The notes: generated by a model not told the origin, from the letters alone. 27,847 nt of DNA from Bacillota bacterium (GCA_023409835.1 JAEYQV010000035.1:1-27847), one strand, 5' to 3'. Positions 5,613 to 15,110 are shown, counted from the first letter of the stretch. Program-made: numbers and translations.

Positions 5613-6677
5613 ATGAAATTCATACATATCGCCGATGTGCATCTGGGAGCAGCTCCGGATTCCAATATGCCCTGGGGAGCGGATCGGGAGAAGGAGATCT
5701 GGGACAGCTTCCGGAATATCATTACCGTCTGTAATGAGAACAGAGTGGAGCTCCTGTTGATTGCAGGGGATCTGTTTCACCGTCAGCCTCTGGTACGGGA
5801 GCTGAAGGAGGTTAATTACTGTTTCAGTAAGCTGACGACTGCACAGGTTGTTCTGATGGCAGGAAATCATGACTATATCAGTGCCAGATCTAATTATCAG
5901 GGCTTTGAATGGGATGAGCGGGTCCATATGCTTACCGGGGATATGCCGGAAATTGCTGAGTTTCCTGAGCTTAATACCGAGATTTACGGGTTCAGCTATC
6001 ATTCCAGAGATATCACGGAGGCTCTGTATGATACGATTAAGCCGATGAATAAAGAGAGAATTAATATCCTGTTAGCCCATGGCGGAGATGAGAAGGATAT
6101 TCCGATGAACCGGAGAAAGCTTACCGATTCGGGCTTCGATTACATCGCTTTAGGACATATCCATAAGCCGGAGATCATCAGCCCGAACATGGCCTATTGC
6201 GGGTCCCTGGAGCCCCTGGACAAGAACGAGACGGGGGAACGGGGCTATATTCTGGGTGAGATAACAGAGGATGAAAAACGACAGACGATTTTCCGATTTG
6301 TCCCCAGCTCTCTGCGGCAATATAAGAGACTTACCTTAACCGTAACCCCGGATACAACCAACGGTTCCCTTCAGGATCAGGCAAGGGAGCAGATTCTTAG
6401 AGCCGGTCAGCAGCATATCTATCAGCTCATGCTACAGGGCCTCAGAGATGAGACCATTCATTTTGATAAGCAGGCATTGTATACCCTGGGAAATGTACTT
6501 GAGGTGATGGATGAAACGGTGCCGGACTATGATTTTGACGCACTTTACCGGGAGAATACCGACAACCTGATCGGACTGTTCATCCGACGGATAAGGGAGA
6601 GCGAAAATCAGGATGAGGTGTCGAGGAAGGCGTTGTACTATGGGATGGAAGCACTTCTGGGAGCCAGGGAGCGGTAG
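5613..6677 (+). CDS. SbcD/Mre11-like calcineurin-fold DNA nuclease (YhaO type)
   Basis: The 354-residue protein has all five metallophosphoesterase motifs of the Mre11/SbcD family: DVH (Asp8, His10), GDLFH (Asp53), GNHD (Asn85, His86), AHGG (His156) and GHIH (His182, His184). These bind two metal ions, usually Mn, for exo/endonuclease action on DNA ends. About 150 residues follow as a capping or partner-binding region (from roughly residue 200). The next gene encodes a Rad50/SbcC-like ATPase, and the pair matches the YhaO-YhaN arrangement of Firmicutes. The start is ATG 5613, 7 nt after AAAGGA. An ATG at 5607 is too close to that site. The gene is preceded by an unusual 16-bp repeat leader. 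A role in double-strand break processing is inferred from the family. Confidence 0.88.
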   Translation: MKFIHIADVHLGAAPDSNMPWGADREKEIWDSFRNIITVCNENRVELLLIAGDLFHRQPLVRELKEVNYCFSKLTTAQVVLMAGNHDYISARSNYQGFEWDERVHMLTGDMPEIAEFPELNTEIYGFSYHSRDITEALYDTIKPMNKERINILLAHGGDEKDIPMNRRKLTDSGFDYIALGHIHKPEIISPNMAYCGSLEPLDKNETGERGYILGEITEDEKRQTIFRFVPSSLRQYKRLTLTVTPDTTNGSLQDQAREQILRAGQQHIYQLMLQGLRDETIHFDKQALYTLGNVLEVMDETVPDYDFDALYRENTDNLIGLFIRRIRESENQDEVSRKALYYGMEALLGARER

Positions 6678-6733
6678 GCTTCCCCGGAATTAGGATTGTC
6701 GTCAACGTCTGCAGAACGCAGAAGCGGAAGGGT

Positions 6734-8833
6734 ATGGTGAAGATGCTTTTTACTAAGCTTAGAATAAATAATTTCGGAAAATTCCACAACCGGGAGCTCG
6801 AGCTTAAGCCGGGGATCAATCTGATCTATGGGGAGAATGAAGCCGGCAAATCAACGGTGCATACCTTCATGAAGGGAATGCTGTTCGGAATTGAACGGGC
6901 CAGAGGCCGGGGAGCCGCAACAAAGGATGATGTCTATACGAAATATCTGCCCTGGGATTATCCGGGAGCCTATAACGGACAGATGGATATCCTGTTAAAC
7001 GGAAAGGAATACCGGCTACAGAGAAGCTTCCATGCGAATGATAAGAACTTTACCGTAATTGATCTGGAGACCGGGAGGGAAATAAAGCTGAAGGAAGGTC
7101 TGATCAGTGAGTTAATTCCGGGACTTACGGAAACTTCCTATAAGAATACGGTCAGCATCGAACAGCTAAAGGCTCAGACCGATTCTGAACTGGCCTCCCA
7201 GGTAAGGAATTACATAACGAATCTATCCATTACGAGAAGCAAGGAAGTGAATGTATCAAAGGCGGTGGCTTCACTCAATGAACAGAGAAAGGCTCTGGAA
7301 GCCACACTAAATCCTGCGGTCCTTAAGAAGCTGCAGACTGAGATAGAGGAGGGCCTGTATCAGGAGGAGAGGTTGGAAGCTCTTACGATTCAGCTCCGTG
7401 ACCAGCTGGCAGTGGAGCAGGAGCTGAAGGCTGAGAGAGAAGCAGCTGCAGCCAATAGGGATCGGGAGCTGAATGACCGTATGGAACAGCTTCCGGCAAT
7501 TCTGGAGAAATACCGCAGCTATCAGGAGCTGGTAAGACAGGGCGTACTCCTTGAGAATCAGAGGAAGGACCTAACTCAGAGGGTTACGGAATGGGAGAAG
7601 ACGGCTGCTAAGTCGGAGAGCCTGAAAGCGGCTTATCAGGAGGCTGGGCTTTTAAGCTCCGAGCTTCCCGAACAGGAGAAGAAGCTTCTGGAGCTTAAGA
7701 AGGAAAGTGAGACGGTAGATCACGCAGGTCTTAAGAAGAATCTGTTGCTTAGCCTGCTTCCTGCTGTCGGTATCGGCATATTCTTATTTCTGCTGCTGAG
7801 GAACCTTCTGCCGTCAGTGGGAATTATGGCTTTGGGTGCTATCCTATTTCTGTTCCTGAGTAAGAGAAGTAGAAGCAGGAGCTTAGCCTATAAAGCGCTT
7901 GAGAAGGAGCAGGAGGCTCAGATTGCGACGAGCAGCTTAAGACTTTCGGAGCTGCTGCGGCAATACGAGGCAGCTTCCCTGCAGGAGCTGTCCCGGAAAC
8001 GGGAGGAGCTACTAAAAACCGCCTATGATTTAGAGCACGGGAAGGAACAGCTTAACGAGCTTAATCGCCGCCTAGAAGATATAGAAGATAAATCGGACCT
8101 GCTCCAGGATAGCATCCTGCAATATATGCAGTATTTTACTTCGGAGGAGGAGCTGTCGGATAACTCCATAACACGACTTTGGGAGGTGATTGCCCGGAGG
8201 AAGCAGGAGGTTAATCAGAGAGAAGAGGAGCTGGCGGAGCAATACAATGCTTGTAAGCTTCAGATCGAGAAGCTTCGCTGGGAGATAGCCTCAATGGAAG
8301 GAAATGAGCAGCAGCTGCTTAAGAATAGAGAACAGTACGAAAGGCTGCAACAGCAGCAGAAGGAGAATGGGATAGAGCTGGAAGCAGTAAAATTGGCTTT
8401 GAGTACCATTCAGGAGTTGTCCACTGATATCCATGACAGCTTTGGTAGGCAACTAAATCAAGCGGTATCCCAGATTATCGATGAGGTGACGGAGCATAAA
8501 TATTCCGATCTTAAGATAGATGAGAAGCTTGACGTCAAGATCGGCTGGAACGGGGATTATGTCCCTCTGGACAGACTCAGTGCCGGTACCATGGACCAGG
8601 TATATTTTGCCCTGCGCCTTGCCGTAGCAGAATTGCTGTTAGGGAAGGAGGAGCTTCCCTTACTTCTGGATGACAGCTTTGCCCTATATGATGAGAACCG
8701 GTTGAAGACGATAATTCGGCAGCTGACAAGCCGAAACCAGGTTCTTTTGTTTAGCTGTCACAGGAGAGAGCAGCAGCTTCTTGAGGAGCTTAAGCTACCC
8801 TATCATTATGTGGAACTCAGGGAGAAATCTTAG
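6734..8833 (+). CDS. Rad50/SbcC-like AAA ATPase with central membrane hairpin (YhaN type)
   Basis: The protein is about 699 residues. It has an N-terminal Walker A GENEAGKST (33-41), long coiled coils at about 190-330 and 380-590, an ABC signature LSAGTMDQVYFALRLA (about 616-631) and a Walker B LPLLLDDS (about 641-648), in which the usual Glu after Asp is Asp. Instead of the CxxC zinc hook, two hydrophobic segments lie at about 335-376 (LLLSLLPAVGIGIFLFLLL and IMALGAILFLFL), as known for YhaN-like proteins; the ATPase may therefore be membrane-tethered. It should act with the upstream nuclease. The exact start is uncertain: ATG 6734, GTG 6737 and ATG 6743 all follow GGAAGGG. The last gives the family-like MLFTKLRINNFGKF. 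Confidence 0.87.
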   Translation: MVKMLFTKLRINNFGKFHNRELELKPGINLIYGENEAGKSTVHTFMKGMLFGIERARGRGAATKDDVYTKYLPWDYPGAYNGQMDILLNGKEYRLQRSFHANDKNFTVIDLETGREIKLKEGLISELIPGLTETSYKNTVSIEQLKAQTDSELASQVRNYITNLSITRSKEVNVSKAVASLNEQRKALEATLNPAVLKKLQTEIEEGLYQEERLEALTIQLRDQLAVEQELKAEREAAAANRDRELNDRMEQLPAILEKYRSYQELVRQGVLLENQRKDLTQRVTEWEKTAAKSESLKAAYQEAGLLSSELPEQEKKLLELKKESETVDHAGLKKNLLLSLLPAVGIGIFLFLLLRNLLPSVGIMALGAILFLFLSKRSRSRSLAYKALEKEQEAQIATSSLRLSELLRQYEAASLQELSRKREELLKTAYDLEHGKEQLNELNRRLEDIEDKSDLLQDSILQYMQYFTSEEELSDNSITRLWEVIARRKQEVNQREEELAEQYNACKLQIEKLRWEIASMEGNEQQLLKNREQYERLQQQQKENGIELEAVKLALSTIQELSTDIHDSFGRQLNQAVSQIIDEVTEHKYSDLKIDEKLDVKIGWNGDYVPLDRLSAGTMDQVYFALRLAVAELLLGKEELPLLLDDSFALYDENRLKTIIRQLTSRNQVLLFSCHRREQQLLEELKLPYHYVELREKS

Positions 8834-8850
8834 GTTAATGGGAAATATCT

Positions 8851-8873
8851 CCCGGTAATAATCAATTGCCGGG
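8851..8873 (+). terminator. Weak hairpin after the YhaN-like gene
   Basis: CCCGGTAAT pairs with ATTGCCGGG (one G-T pair, 5-nt loop) 18 nt after the stop. There is no T-run, so termination is uncertain. Confidence 0.3.
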
Positions 8874-9048
8874 TAGTTACGCGCTACCTAGATTTACGGA
8901 AGATTGTAGCTATGAAGAGAAAAGGTGGCGGTGTAAGTTGCTTCTTTAGGAAGAACCCGTATTTCCTTATTCTGCGAGGTTTATGAGAAACAGGGTTAGC
9001 ACTGTCAAGGGAGTGATTGGACAGATGATGCATAACCGGAGGATTAAT

Positions 9049-11490
9049 ATGAACAGAAGCAAAAAAGACAATCATACGAGGGATAATCATAAGAAGGAAT
9101 ATAGGAGCACAGGTCAGGTTATTAAGCTTGGTCTTAAACTCATGCTCCTTCTGATCCTGATCGCTGTAGCTGTCGGAATCTTCTACTTTTATCATGCTTA
9201 CGGCAGAACGATCTTCAACCTTCAGGCGGAGGCGAAAAAGCTGGTAAGTACATCGACACCGGACACCTTCCGTGCTTCCCAGACCAGTCTGGTCTACGAT
9301 ACAGATGGGGAGTTGATCTCAGCGCTAAAGGCGGAGAAGGATGTTTATTATATTGGGTATGAGGATATTCCGGAGGCTGCCATTGAGGCTATCCTAACCA
9401 CAGAGGATAAGAAATTCCTGCAGCATGACGGAGTGGACTATCTGGCGAACCTCCGCGCAGCCATAGCATTACTTAAGCATAAGGGCGAGATTACCCAGGG
9501 TGCCAGCACAATTACGCAGCAGCTGGCCCGGAACATCTTCTTATCCAATGAAGTAACCTATGAACGAAAGATTAAGGAGATCTTTATTGCACAGGAGCTG
9601 GAGAAGAAGTATTCGAAGGCGGATATCCTGGAATATTATTTTAATAACATCTATTTTGCAAACGGTCATTACGGAATCCTGGCAGCAGCGAATGGATATT
9701 TCAGCAAGGGAGTAAGCCAATTAAGTCTATCGCAGTTGATTTTCTTATGTGCCATTCCGAATAATCCAACGATTTATAATCCGGTAAAGAACCTGGAGAA
9801 TACCCTTAGCCGTCGGGATCGGATCCTAAAGCAGCTGTTGGAGGAGGATAAGATCAGTCGGGCTGATTATAACAAAGCACTGGCTGAGAAGATTGTACTG
9901 AAGCCCTCGAAAACGGATAAGAAGGATTATGTGGAGACCTATACCTATTATTCCGCAATTCGGGCCCTGATGTCGAAGGATGGCTTCGTCTTCCGAAATC
10001 AATTTAATGATGAAACGGATCAGGAAGCCTATGAACAGGAATATGAGGATCTGTATTATCAATATCGAAAGCAGCTTTATACTTACGGTTACCGGATCTA
10101 TACCTCCATTGACCTTGATAAACAGAAGCTCCTACAGGAATCAGTGGACCGGGCTCTGACTGACTTTACCGGTAAGAGCGAGGAGGGAATCTATAAGCTT
10201 CAGGGAGCTGCGGTCTGTATTGATAATGATACCGGGCGGGTCGTAGCAATTGTCGGGGGGCGCAGTCAGGAGCTCCAGGGCTATACCTTAAATCGTGCGT
10301 ATCAGAGCTACCGCCAGCCGGGAAGTGCCATCAAGCCGCTAATCGTCTATACACCGGCCTTTGAACGGGGATATTACCCGGACAGTAAGGTGATGGATGA
10401 GAAATTTGAAGGCGGACCGAAGAATTCAACCGGAAAATATGCCGGGGAGATGAAGCTTAAGAGAGCAATCGAGCTTTCCAAGAATACCGTTGCCTGGAGG
10501 CTTTTCGAGGAGCTGACTCCTGAGGCAGGACTTTCCTATCTGATGAATATGAATTTTCTAAAGCTCCAGCCGAATGATTATTATCAGGCTGCCTCGCTCG
10601 GAGGCTTTACGGTGGGGGTGAGTCCACTGGAGATGGCAGCTGCCTATGCAGCTCTGGAGAATGACGGAAGCTACCGAAACCCTACTTGTATCGTAAAGAT
10701 TATGGATTCTGAGGGCAATGAGATTGTCGGTGATGGAATAGAAGCAAAACAGATCTATCAGACCAAGGCCGCAAGAATGATGACGGAGGTATTGACCGGG
10801 GTTATTAAGAACGGAACAGGTAAAGGGCTTGGTTTATCGAATACAATCAGTGCCGGTAAGACCGGAACTACCAATGAGCGTAAGGATGGCTGGTTCGTCG
10901 GTTATACACCTTATTATACCACCAGCGTCTGGGTGGGCTGTGACATGCCGCAGCCGATGGAGGAGCTCGCGGGAGCTACTTATCCGGGCACTATCTGGCA
11001 CAGCTTTATGGAACAGCTTCATGATGCTTCGATGAAGAAAACCTTCGTCTACGAGGACTGGAAAACCGAATACCGGCAAAAGCTTGCAGCCGAGAAGGCC
11101 GCAGCTGAGGCGGCCGGGGAAGCCAAAGATCCGACAGAAGCTTCAGGGATGGAAGAGAAGCCTACCGGAGCGGAGGATGATGCAATACCGGAGGAACAAT
11201 TCCCGGAGGATACTAATTCAAAGGATAGAATTACTACCGGTGACGCTGGGGATGCAGAGGCCGGGGATGTAGAGGCACCGCCGGAAGCAGCAGGGAATCA
11301 GACACCCGATGAGAATAGGGAACCTGAGGATACAGATACCACGGATGAGGCGGTAGAGGATAATCCCTCGGAGGATACCTCGGAGGATTTCATCGGAAGC
11401 ATATCGGAAGAACTCCCGGAGCATACCGATGAGGAGGTTTCTCAGGGGACTGGAGATAAGCCTTCGGAAGGCTTTTCCAAGGAGCCTTAG
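9049..11490 (+). CDS. Class A penicillin-binding protein (PBP1A-like transglycosylase-transpeptidase)
   Basis: The 813-residue protein has a short cytoplasmic tail, one membrane anchor at about 27-50, a GT51 glycosyltransferase domain with catalytic Glu119 in EDKKFLQHDGVD and the downstream GASTITQQLARN block, then a transpeptidase domain. The transpeptidase has Ser426-AIK, SKN at 477-479 and KTGT at 604. It polymerises lipid II and cross-links peptidoglycan outside the membrane. The C-terminal 140 residues or so (from about 675) form a disordered tail rich in Glu, Asp, Pro, Thr and Ala. The tail has no recognised domain. ATG 9049 is chosen because GGAGG lies 6 nt upstream; the frame is open back to 8983. 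It follows the YhaN-like gene by 215 nt and ends before a strong terminator. Confidence 0.93.
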   Translation: MNRSKKDNHTRDNHKKEYRSTGQVIKLGLKLMLLLILIAVAVGIFYFYHAYGRTIFNLQAEAKKLVSTSTPDTFRASQTSLVYDTDGELISALKAEKDVYYIGYEDIPEAAIEAILTTEDKKFLQHDGVDYLANLRAAIALLKHKGEITQGASTITQQLARNIFLSNEVTYERKIKEIFIAQELEKKYSKADILEYYFNNIYFANGHYGILAAANGYFSKGVSQLSLSQLIFLCAIPNNPTIYNPVKNLENTLSRRDRILKQLLEEDKISRADYNKALAEKIVLKPSKTDKKDYVETYTYYSAIRALMSKDGFVFRNQFNDETDQEAYEQEYEDLYYQYRKQLYTYGYRIYTSIDLDKQKLLQESVDRALTDFTGKSEEGIYKLQGAAVCIDNDTGRVVAIVGGRSQELQGYTLNRAYQSYRQPGSAIKPLIVYTPAFERGYYPDSKVMDEKFEGGPKNSTGKYAGEMKLKRAIELSKNTVAWRLFEELTPEAGLSYLMNMNFLKLQPNDYYQAASLGGFTVGVSPLEMAAAYAALENDGSYRNPTCIVKIMDSEGNEIVGDGIEAKQIYQTKAARMMTEVLTGVIKNGTGKGLGLSNTISAGKTGTTNERKDGWFVGYTPYYTTSVWVGCDMPQPMEELAGATYPGTIWHSFMEQLHDASMKKTFVYEDWKTEYRQKLAAEKAAAEAAGEAKDPTEASGMEEKPTGAEDDAIPEEQFPEDTNSKDRITTGDAGDAEAGDVEAPPEAAGNQTPDENREPEDTDTTDEAVEDNPSEDTSEDFIGSISEELPEHTDEEVSQGTGDKPSEGFSKEP

Positions 11491-11528
11491 GGGAGTACTT
11501 CTTATGCAGACCTGGCATGTGATAAATT

Positions 11529-11596
11529 AAGGATATCTGATGGGGCAGGCATGTCAACAGAGCATGGGTTGTTCGGCCACATCAGGTATCCTTTTT
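11529..11596 (+). terminator. Rho-independent terminator of the penicillin-binding protein gene
   Basis: AAGGATATCTGATG (from 11529) pairs with CATCAGGTATCCTT, followed by TTTTT to 11596. The loop is long (about 38 nt) and can itself fold partly. Confidence 0.75.
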
Positions 11597-11602
11597 ATCT
11601 TG

Positions 11603-11656
11603 GGAATAAAATACCCTCCGGTGTAAGAATAAGAATTCATCTCATAACCGGAGGGT
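11603..11656 (-). terminator. Rho-independent terminator of prs
   Basis: ACCCTCCGGT and ACCGGAGGGT are perfect 10-bp arms (11613-11622, 11647-11656). On the - strand ATTTTATT follows, which fits termination about 50 nt after the prs stop codon. Confidence 0.7.
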
Positions 11657-11703
11657 GTAAAAGTAAGGATTAAATTAATATATTAAACGGAACTATTGTC
11701 TGC

Positions 11704-12888
11704 CTACTGATTCTTACCGTTGCCCTGGTGATAATCGTCCATAATCTTATGGATTCTCTCAACAGGGTTTAGGAGGCCGCTGATACTGTTATCGTGGTTG
11801 ATGGTATCTATGATCAAAGCAATATATTTGCTCATATCAACATTGATATAATAGGGCTTGGTCAGAAGCTCAGGAGTCTGATAAATCAGATTAGTAGTCA
11901 TCAGGCGGTAAATCAGGCCCTTTTCATAAGCCTCATCGAATTTAGAAAGTCCACCGGTAAATAATCCGAAGGTGGAAGCAACAAAGATACGATTAGCCTT
12001 TCTGCGCTTTAACTCTGTAGCAACATCCAGGATACTCTCACCGGAGGAGATCATATCATCAATGATCAGGATATCTTTTCCCTCAACATCAGTTCCCAGG
12101 AACTCATGTGCCACAATCGGGTTACGTCCATTGACGATTCTGGTATAGTCCCTTCTCTTATAGAACATACCCATATCCAGACCCAGAACATTGGCATAAT
12201 AAACTGCTCTTGACATGCCACCTTCATCAGGGCTGATAACCATCATATGATCGGAATCCAGTTTGATACCGGGAACATTTTTAAGTAGAGCTTTGATAAA
12301 CTGATAAGTGGGAGATACGGTCTCTAGACTTGTTAAGGGAATAGCGTTTTGTACTCTTGGATCATGGGCATCAAAGGTAATGATACTTTCTACGCCCATA
12401 TTGGTGAGTTCCTGTAATGCCAGCGCACAGTCAAGGGATTCTCTGGAGCTTCTCTTGTGTTGTCTGCCTTCATAAAGATAGGGCATGATAACGGTAATTC
12501 TTCTGGCTTTACCACCAACTGCAGCGATGATACGTTTCAAATCCTGATAATGGTCATCGGGTGACATGTGATTGGTATGTCCGCTGACAGAATAGGTCAA
12601 GCTGTAGTTCGTTACATCGACTAACAGGAATAAATCGGACCCACGTACTGACTCCTTGATCATTCCCTTGGCTTCACCGGTGCCAAATCTTGGGCAGCAG
12701 GCATTCAGCAAATATGACTCTCTCTGGTAACCGGTAAAAGCGATGGTACCCTTATGCTCGCTTTCCCTTGAATTACGCCATTCAACAAGATAATCATTCA
12801 CTCTTTTACCTAGGGCGTTACTGCTTTCGAGTGCAATAATACCCAACTGACCCACGGGAATGGTTTCAACGATCTTCTCCTTTGACAT
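11704..12888 (-). CDS. prs: Ribose-phosphate pyrophosphokinase (PRPP synthetase), long clostridial form
   Basis: The 394-residue protein makes PRPP from ribose 5-phosphate and ATP for purine, pyrimidine, NAD, His and Trp synthesis. Recognisable elements are YLYEGRQHKRSSRESL in the position of the ATP-binding catalytic loop, FDAHDPRVQNAI, SPDEGGMSRA, YKRRDYTRIVNGRNPI and IIDDMISSGESI, the PRPP-binding loop of type I phosphoribosyltransferase folds. It is about 75 residues longer than classical Prs (near 315). It also differs in loop wording (SSGES for the usual DTAGT), so it belongs to a divergent branch and a second canonical Prs may exist elsewhere. ATG 12888 has GGAGGG upstream at a good distance; in-frame ATGs further upstream, to 12924, are less likely. 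It has its own promoter and terminator. Confidence 0.85.
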   Translation of the reverse strand: MSKEKIVETIPVGQLGIIALESSNALGKRVNDYLVEWRNSRESEHKGTIAFTGYQRESYLLNACCPRFGTGEAKGMIKESVRGSDLFLLVDVTNYSLTYSVSGHTNHMSPDDHYQDLKRIIAAVGGKARRITVIMPYLYEGRQHKRSSRESLDCALALQELTNMGVESIITFDAHDPRVQNAIPLTSLETVSPTYQFIKALLKNVPGIKLDSDHMMVISPDEGGMSRAVYYANVLGLDMGMFYKRRDYTRIVNGRNPIVAHEFLGTDVEGKDILIIDDMISSGESILDVATELKRRKANRIFVASTFGLFTGGLSKFDEAYEKGLIYRLMTTNLIYQTPELLTKPYYINVDMSKYIALIIDTINHDNSISGLLNPVERIHKIMDDYHQGNGKNQ

Positions 12889-12936
12889 TACTAGTCCCTC
12901 CATATAATTAGTTGTTGGCATCAAAATCCACTACAA

Positions 12937-12965
12937 GTTATAACATTATAAAAACGTTACGTCAA
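12937..12965 (-). promoter_or_regulatory. Sigma-A promoter of prs
   Basis: On the - strand TTGACG (12960-12965) and TATAAC (12937-12942) are 17 bp apart, just beyond the end of the helicase-loader gene. Start of transcription would be near 12930, about 42 nt before the start codon. Confidence 0.75.
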
Positions 12966-12995
12966 GTGGCTTTTGTATGTAAAAAATTGCTTGTA

Positions 12996-14000
12996 CTACC
13001 GTGTAATGTTGTTTAAAGCCTTATGCAGACGAATATCTTCACCGATGATTCGGCGGATGGAATAATTGCTGATGATTCGGGAATTGATTCTCTCCCCGTA
13101 ATTGTTGTTCAGATTATCCAATGATAAGTTAGTTGAGATAATGGTGGATTTCTGCTTCAGCAGTCTCTCATTGATGATCAGATACAGCTGAGAGGTGGTA
13201 AAGGAATTATTCAGCTCCGTACCCAGGTCATCGATAATCAGCAAATCACAGTCCAGGATGTATTCAAACTGGTTGGAGGCGGTGTAAGCAGCCTCCTCAT
13301 TCTTCCCGAATTTGTTCTTTTCTAATATTTCGAACAGACGGAAGGCGGTCAGATATACCACTGTATAGCCACGGTCCAGAAGCTCCTTGGCAATGCAATT
13401 TGCCAGAAAGGTTTTGCCGACTCCGGTATTGCCTAAGAATAACAGGTTATCATGCCGATTGGCAAAATGTCTTACAAAGCTTTTGCAGCCGGCGACAATC
13501 TTCTGCATGTTGGATAGCGGAGACAGGCCGGTGGTCTCATCGATATAATCATCCGAATAGTATTTGAAAGAAAAGGTGTCAAAGTTTTCATATTCAAGAA
13601 CAGATTTTATATTAGAGCCGGCATAGATCAGGTCCGCAATTGCCTGCTTAAAGCAGCTGCATTTCTCATTACCGATAAATCCGGTATCCTTGCACTTATT
13701 ACAGTGATACTGAAGCTTTAGGTAATCGGCGGGAAACCCCTTCTCAATCAGCAGCTTTGTCTGGCGGGTACTTAATTCAAGGGATTTCGCCTTCAGCTCT
13801 TTCAGGCTGTCCGGATTGCCGAGAAGCGCCATCCTGCCGCTCTGAGCGGAGAGGGTAACTATCTCATCCTCGAGCTCCTTTAATTCCGGAACGGCTGCAT
13901 ATGCTTCTGCCCTTCTCCGGTCAAGATCATGCTTATTCTGAAATCTGCGATTGTCATATTCTCGCAGAAGCTGATTATATTGATCGTTTTTCAGAGCCAT
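12996..14000 (-). CDS. dnaI: DnaC/DnaI-type replicative helicase loader ATPase
   Basis: The 334-residue AAA+ protein has an N-terminal helical region, a zinc-binding segment YHCNKCKDTGFIGNEKCSC (Cys100, 103, 114, 116), Walker A GNTGVGKT (190-197) and Walker B LLIIDD (253-258). Sensor 1 appears in STNLS and an arginine-finger-like GERINSRI follows. This matches DnaI-type loaders, which hold the DnaB/DnaC helicase and load it at the origin or at restart sites. It starts 12 nt after the dnaD stop, with AAAGGAG before ATG 14000, so the two genes form an operon. Downstream prs has its own promoter. Calling it a loader rather than an IstB-like transposase helper rests on the zinc segment and on the dnaD partner. 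Confidence 0.92.
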   Translation of the reverse strand: MALKNDQYNQLLREYDNRRFQNKHDLDRRRAEAYAAVPELKELEDEIVTLSAQSGRMALLGNPDSLKELKAKSLELSTRQTKLLIEKGFPADYLKLQYHCNKCKDTGFIGNEKCSCFKQAIADLIYAGSNIKSVLEYENFDTFSFKYYSDDYIDETTGLSPLSNMQKIVAGCKSFVRHFANRHDNLLFLGNTGVGKTFLANCIAKELLDRGYTVVYLTAFRLFEILEKNKFGKNEEAAYTASNQFEYILDCDLLIIDDLGTELNNSFTTSQLYLIINERLLKQKSTIISTNLSLDNLNNNYGERINSRIISNYSIRRIIGEDIRLHKALNNITR

Positions 14001-14012
14001 ATCAGATCTCCT

Positions 14013-15110
14013 TTATAATCCCTTGTTTAAGAGCTTACGTTCCAGCTCGGCATAATCCTTCGCGGTATAGGTTCGCTGAGGATACTGGTTAAACTTATTC
14101 GTGGGAGTCTTTGCAATTGGTGTTACCTTATTCTCTGTAGTGCTTTTGTTTCCCTTATTGAATTCCTCATCCAGCTTCGCGATATCTGCCATGGTTTTGG
14201 CACCCTTCTTGAACCAGGTTTCCAAAATTTTATCCGTATATTTAAAATCAGGCTTCTGAGTCCGAAGGATTGTCCGGTTACAGGCCTCGGTTATAAGCTC
14301 ATCAGAGAAGGAGTATACCTCGACCCATTTTTTGATATATTGCCGCTCAATCTGGCCTGGAGCCCGGTTCAAGCCGAAGGCCTTATTCACGGCATTGAAG
14401 TGCTCGTTATAAGCAGCCGTAGCCTCTCTGGCCTTCTCTTCGGTGTCGATTCCTTCCTCAGCCCAGGTAAGAGCAACCGTCTCGATATAAGAAGCATTCT
14501 TCTTAGACTTGGAGACACAGTATTCATACAGGTACATAATAAGCTCAGGTGAAAAATGAAGCTCCTCATACAGATACAGAATCAACTGGATATCCATGGG
14601 CTTGAGCGGACGATCCAGATAGATTTCGATAATATTCATCGCATACTTAATGCTGTCATTATTGACCAGCTCGGCAATCTTCTCGGCTGGATAGCTCTGT
14701 CTGGTAGCAGGCTTCGCCTCAATAGAAACACTGGCAGCAAGCTCATCAGGCTCTGAAATAATATCCTCTGCAACCGGATTGTTAACTACCACAGGATTGT
14801 CATTCTGCTCAGTAGTTAAATTTCGGATATGTATATCGGTGATGTCCTTCTGGGTATCCCGCTGAAGTGTCAGTAAATTCATCTTCTCCCAGTAATTTAA
14901 GGCACGAAGGATGTCCTTCTCCGTATTATCCAGATGATCGGCTATAGAAGAGATAGTTAAATCCGGACAGTCTGTTCGGAGACTGCGGAGCAGGTACAGA
15001 TAGACCTTCACATAAGCTCCGTTAGCAGAAGGCATATACTGATCGATAAAGACATTTGGAATAATTGTAACATCCGAAGTACCTTCTGCACGCAAAGAAA
15101 TCTTGTTCAT
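14013..15110 (-). CDS. dnaD: DnaD-domain replication initiation protein
   Basis: The 365-residue protein has an N-terminal winged-helix-like region (about 15-100, including LTISSIADHLDNTEKDILRALNYWEKMNLL). An acidic linker follows, then two DnaD/DnaB_2-type helical domains: about 145-230 with PLKPMDIQLILYLYEELHFSPELIMYLYEYC, and about 235-310 with ITEACNRTILRTQKPDFKYTDKILETWFKKG. The YxxxIxxxW-like motif appears as FKYTDKILETWF. In Firmicutes DnaD bridges DnaA/PriA-bound DNA and helicase loading. ATG 15110 is preferred (GGTGAG just upstream); ATG 15122 is in frame but adjoins a G-run. A promoter about 400 nt upstream and a strongly structured leader precede it. Confidence 0.9.
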   Translation of the reverse strand: MNKISLRAEGTSDVTIIPNVFIDQYMPSANGAYVKVYLYLLRSLRTDCPDLTISSIADHLDNTEKDILRALNYWEKMNLLTLQRDTQKDITDIHIRNLTTEQNDNPVVVNNPVAEDIISEPDELAASVSIEAKPATRQSYPAEKIAELVNNDSIKYAMNIIEIYLDRPLKPMDIQLILYLYEELHFSPELIMYLYEYCVSKSKKNASYIETVALTWAEEGIDTEEKAREATAAYNEHFNAVNKAFGLNRAPGQIERQYIKKWVEVYSFSDELITEACNRTILRTQKPDFKYTDKILETWFKKGAKTMADIAKLDEEFNKGNKSTTENKVTPIAKTPTNKFNQYPQRTYTAKDYAELERKLLNKGL

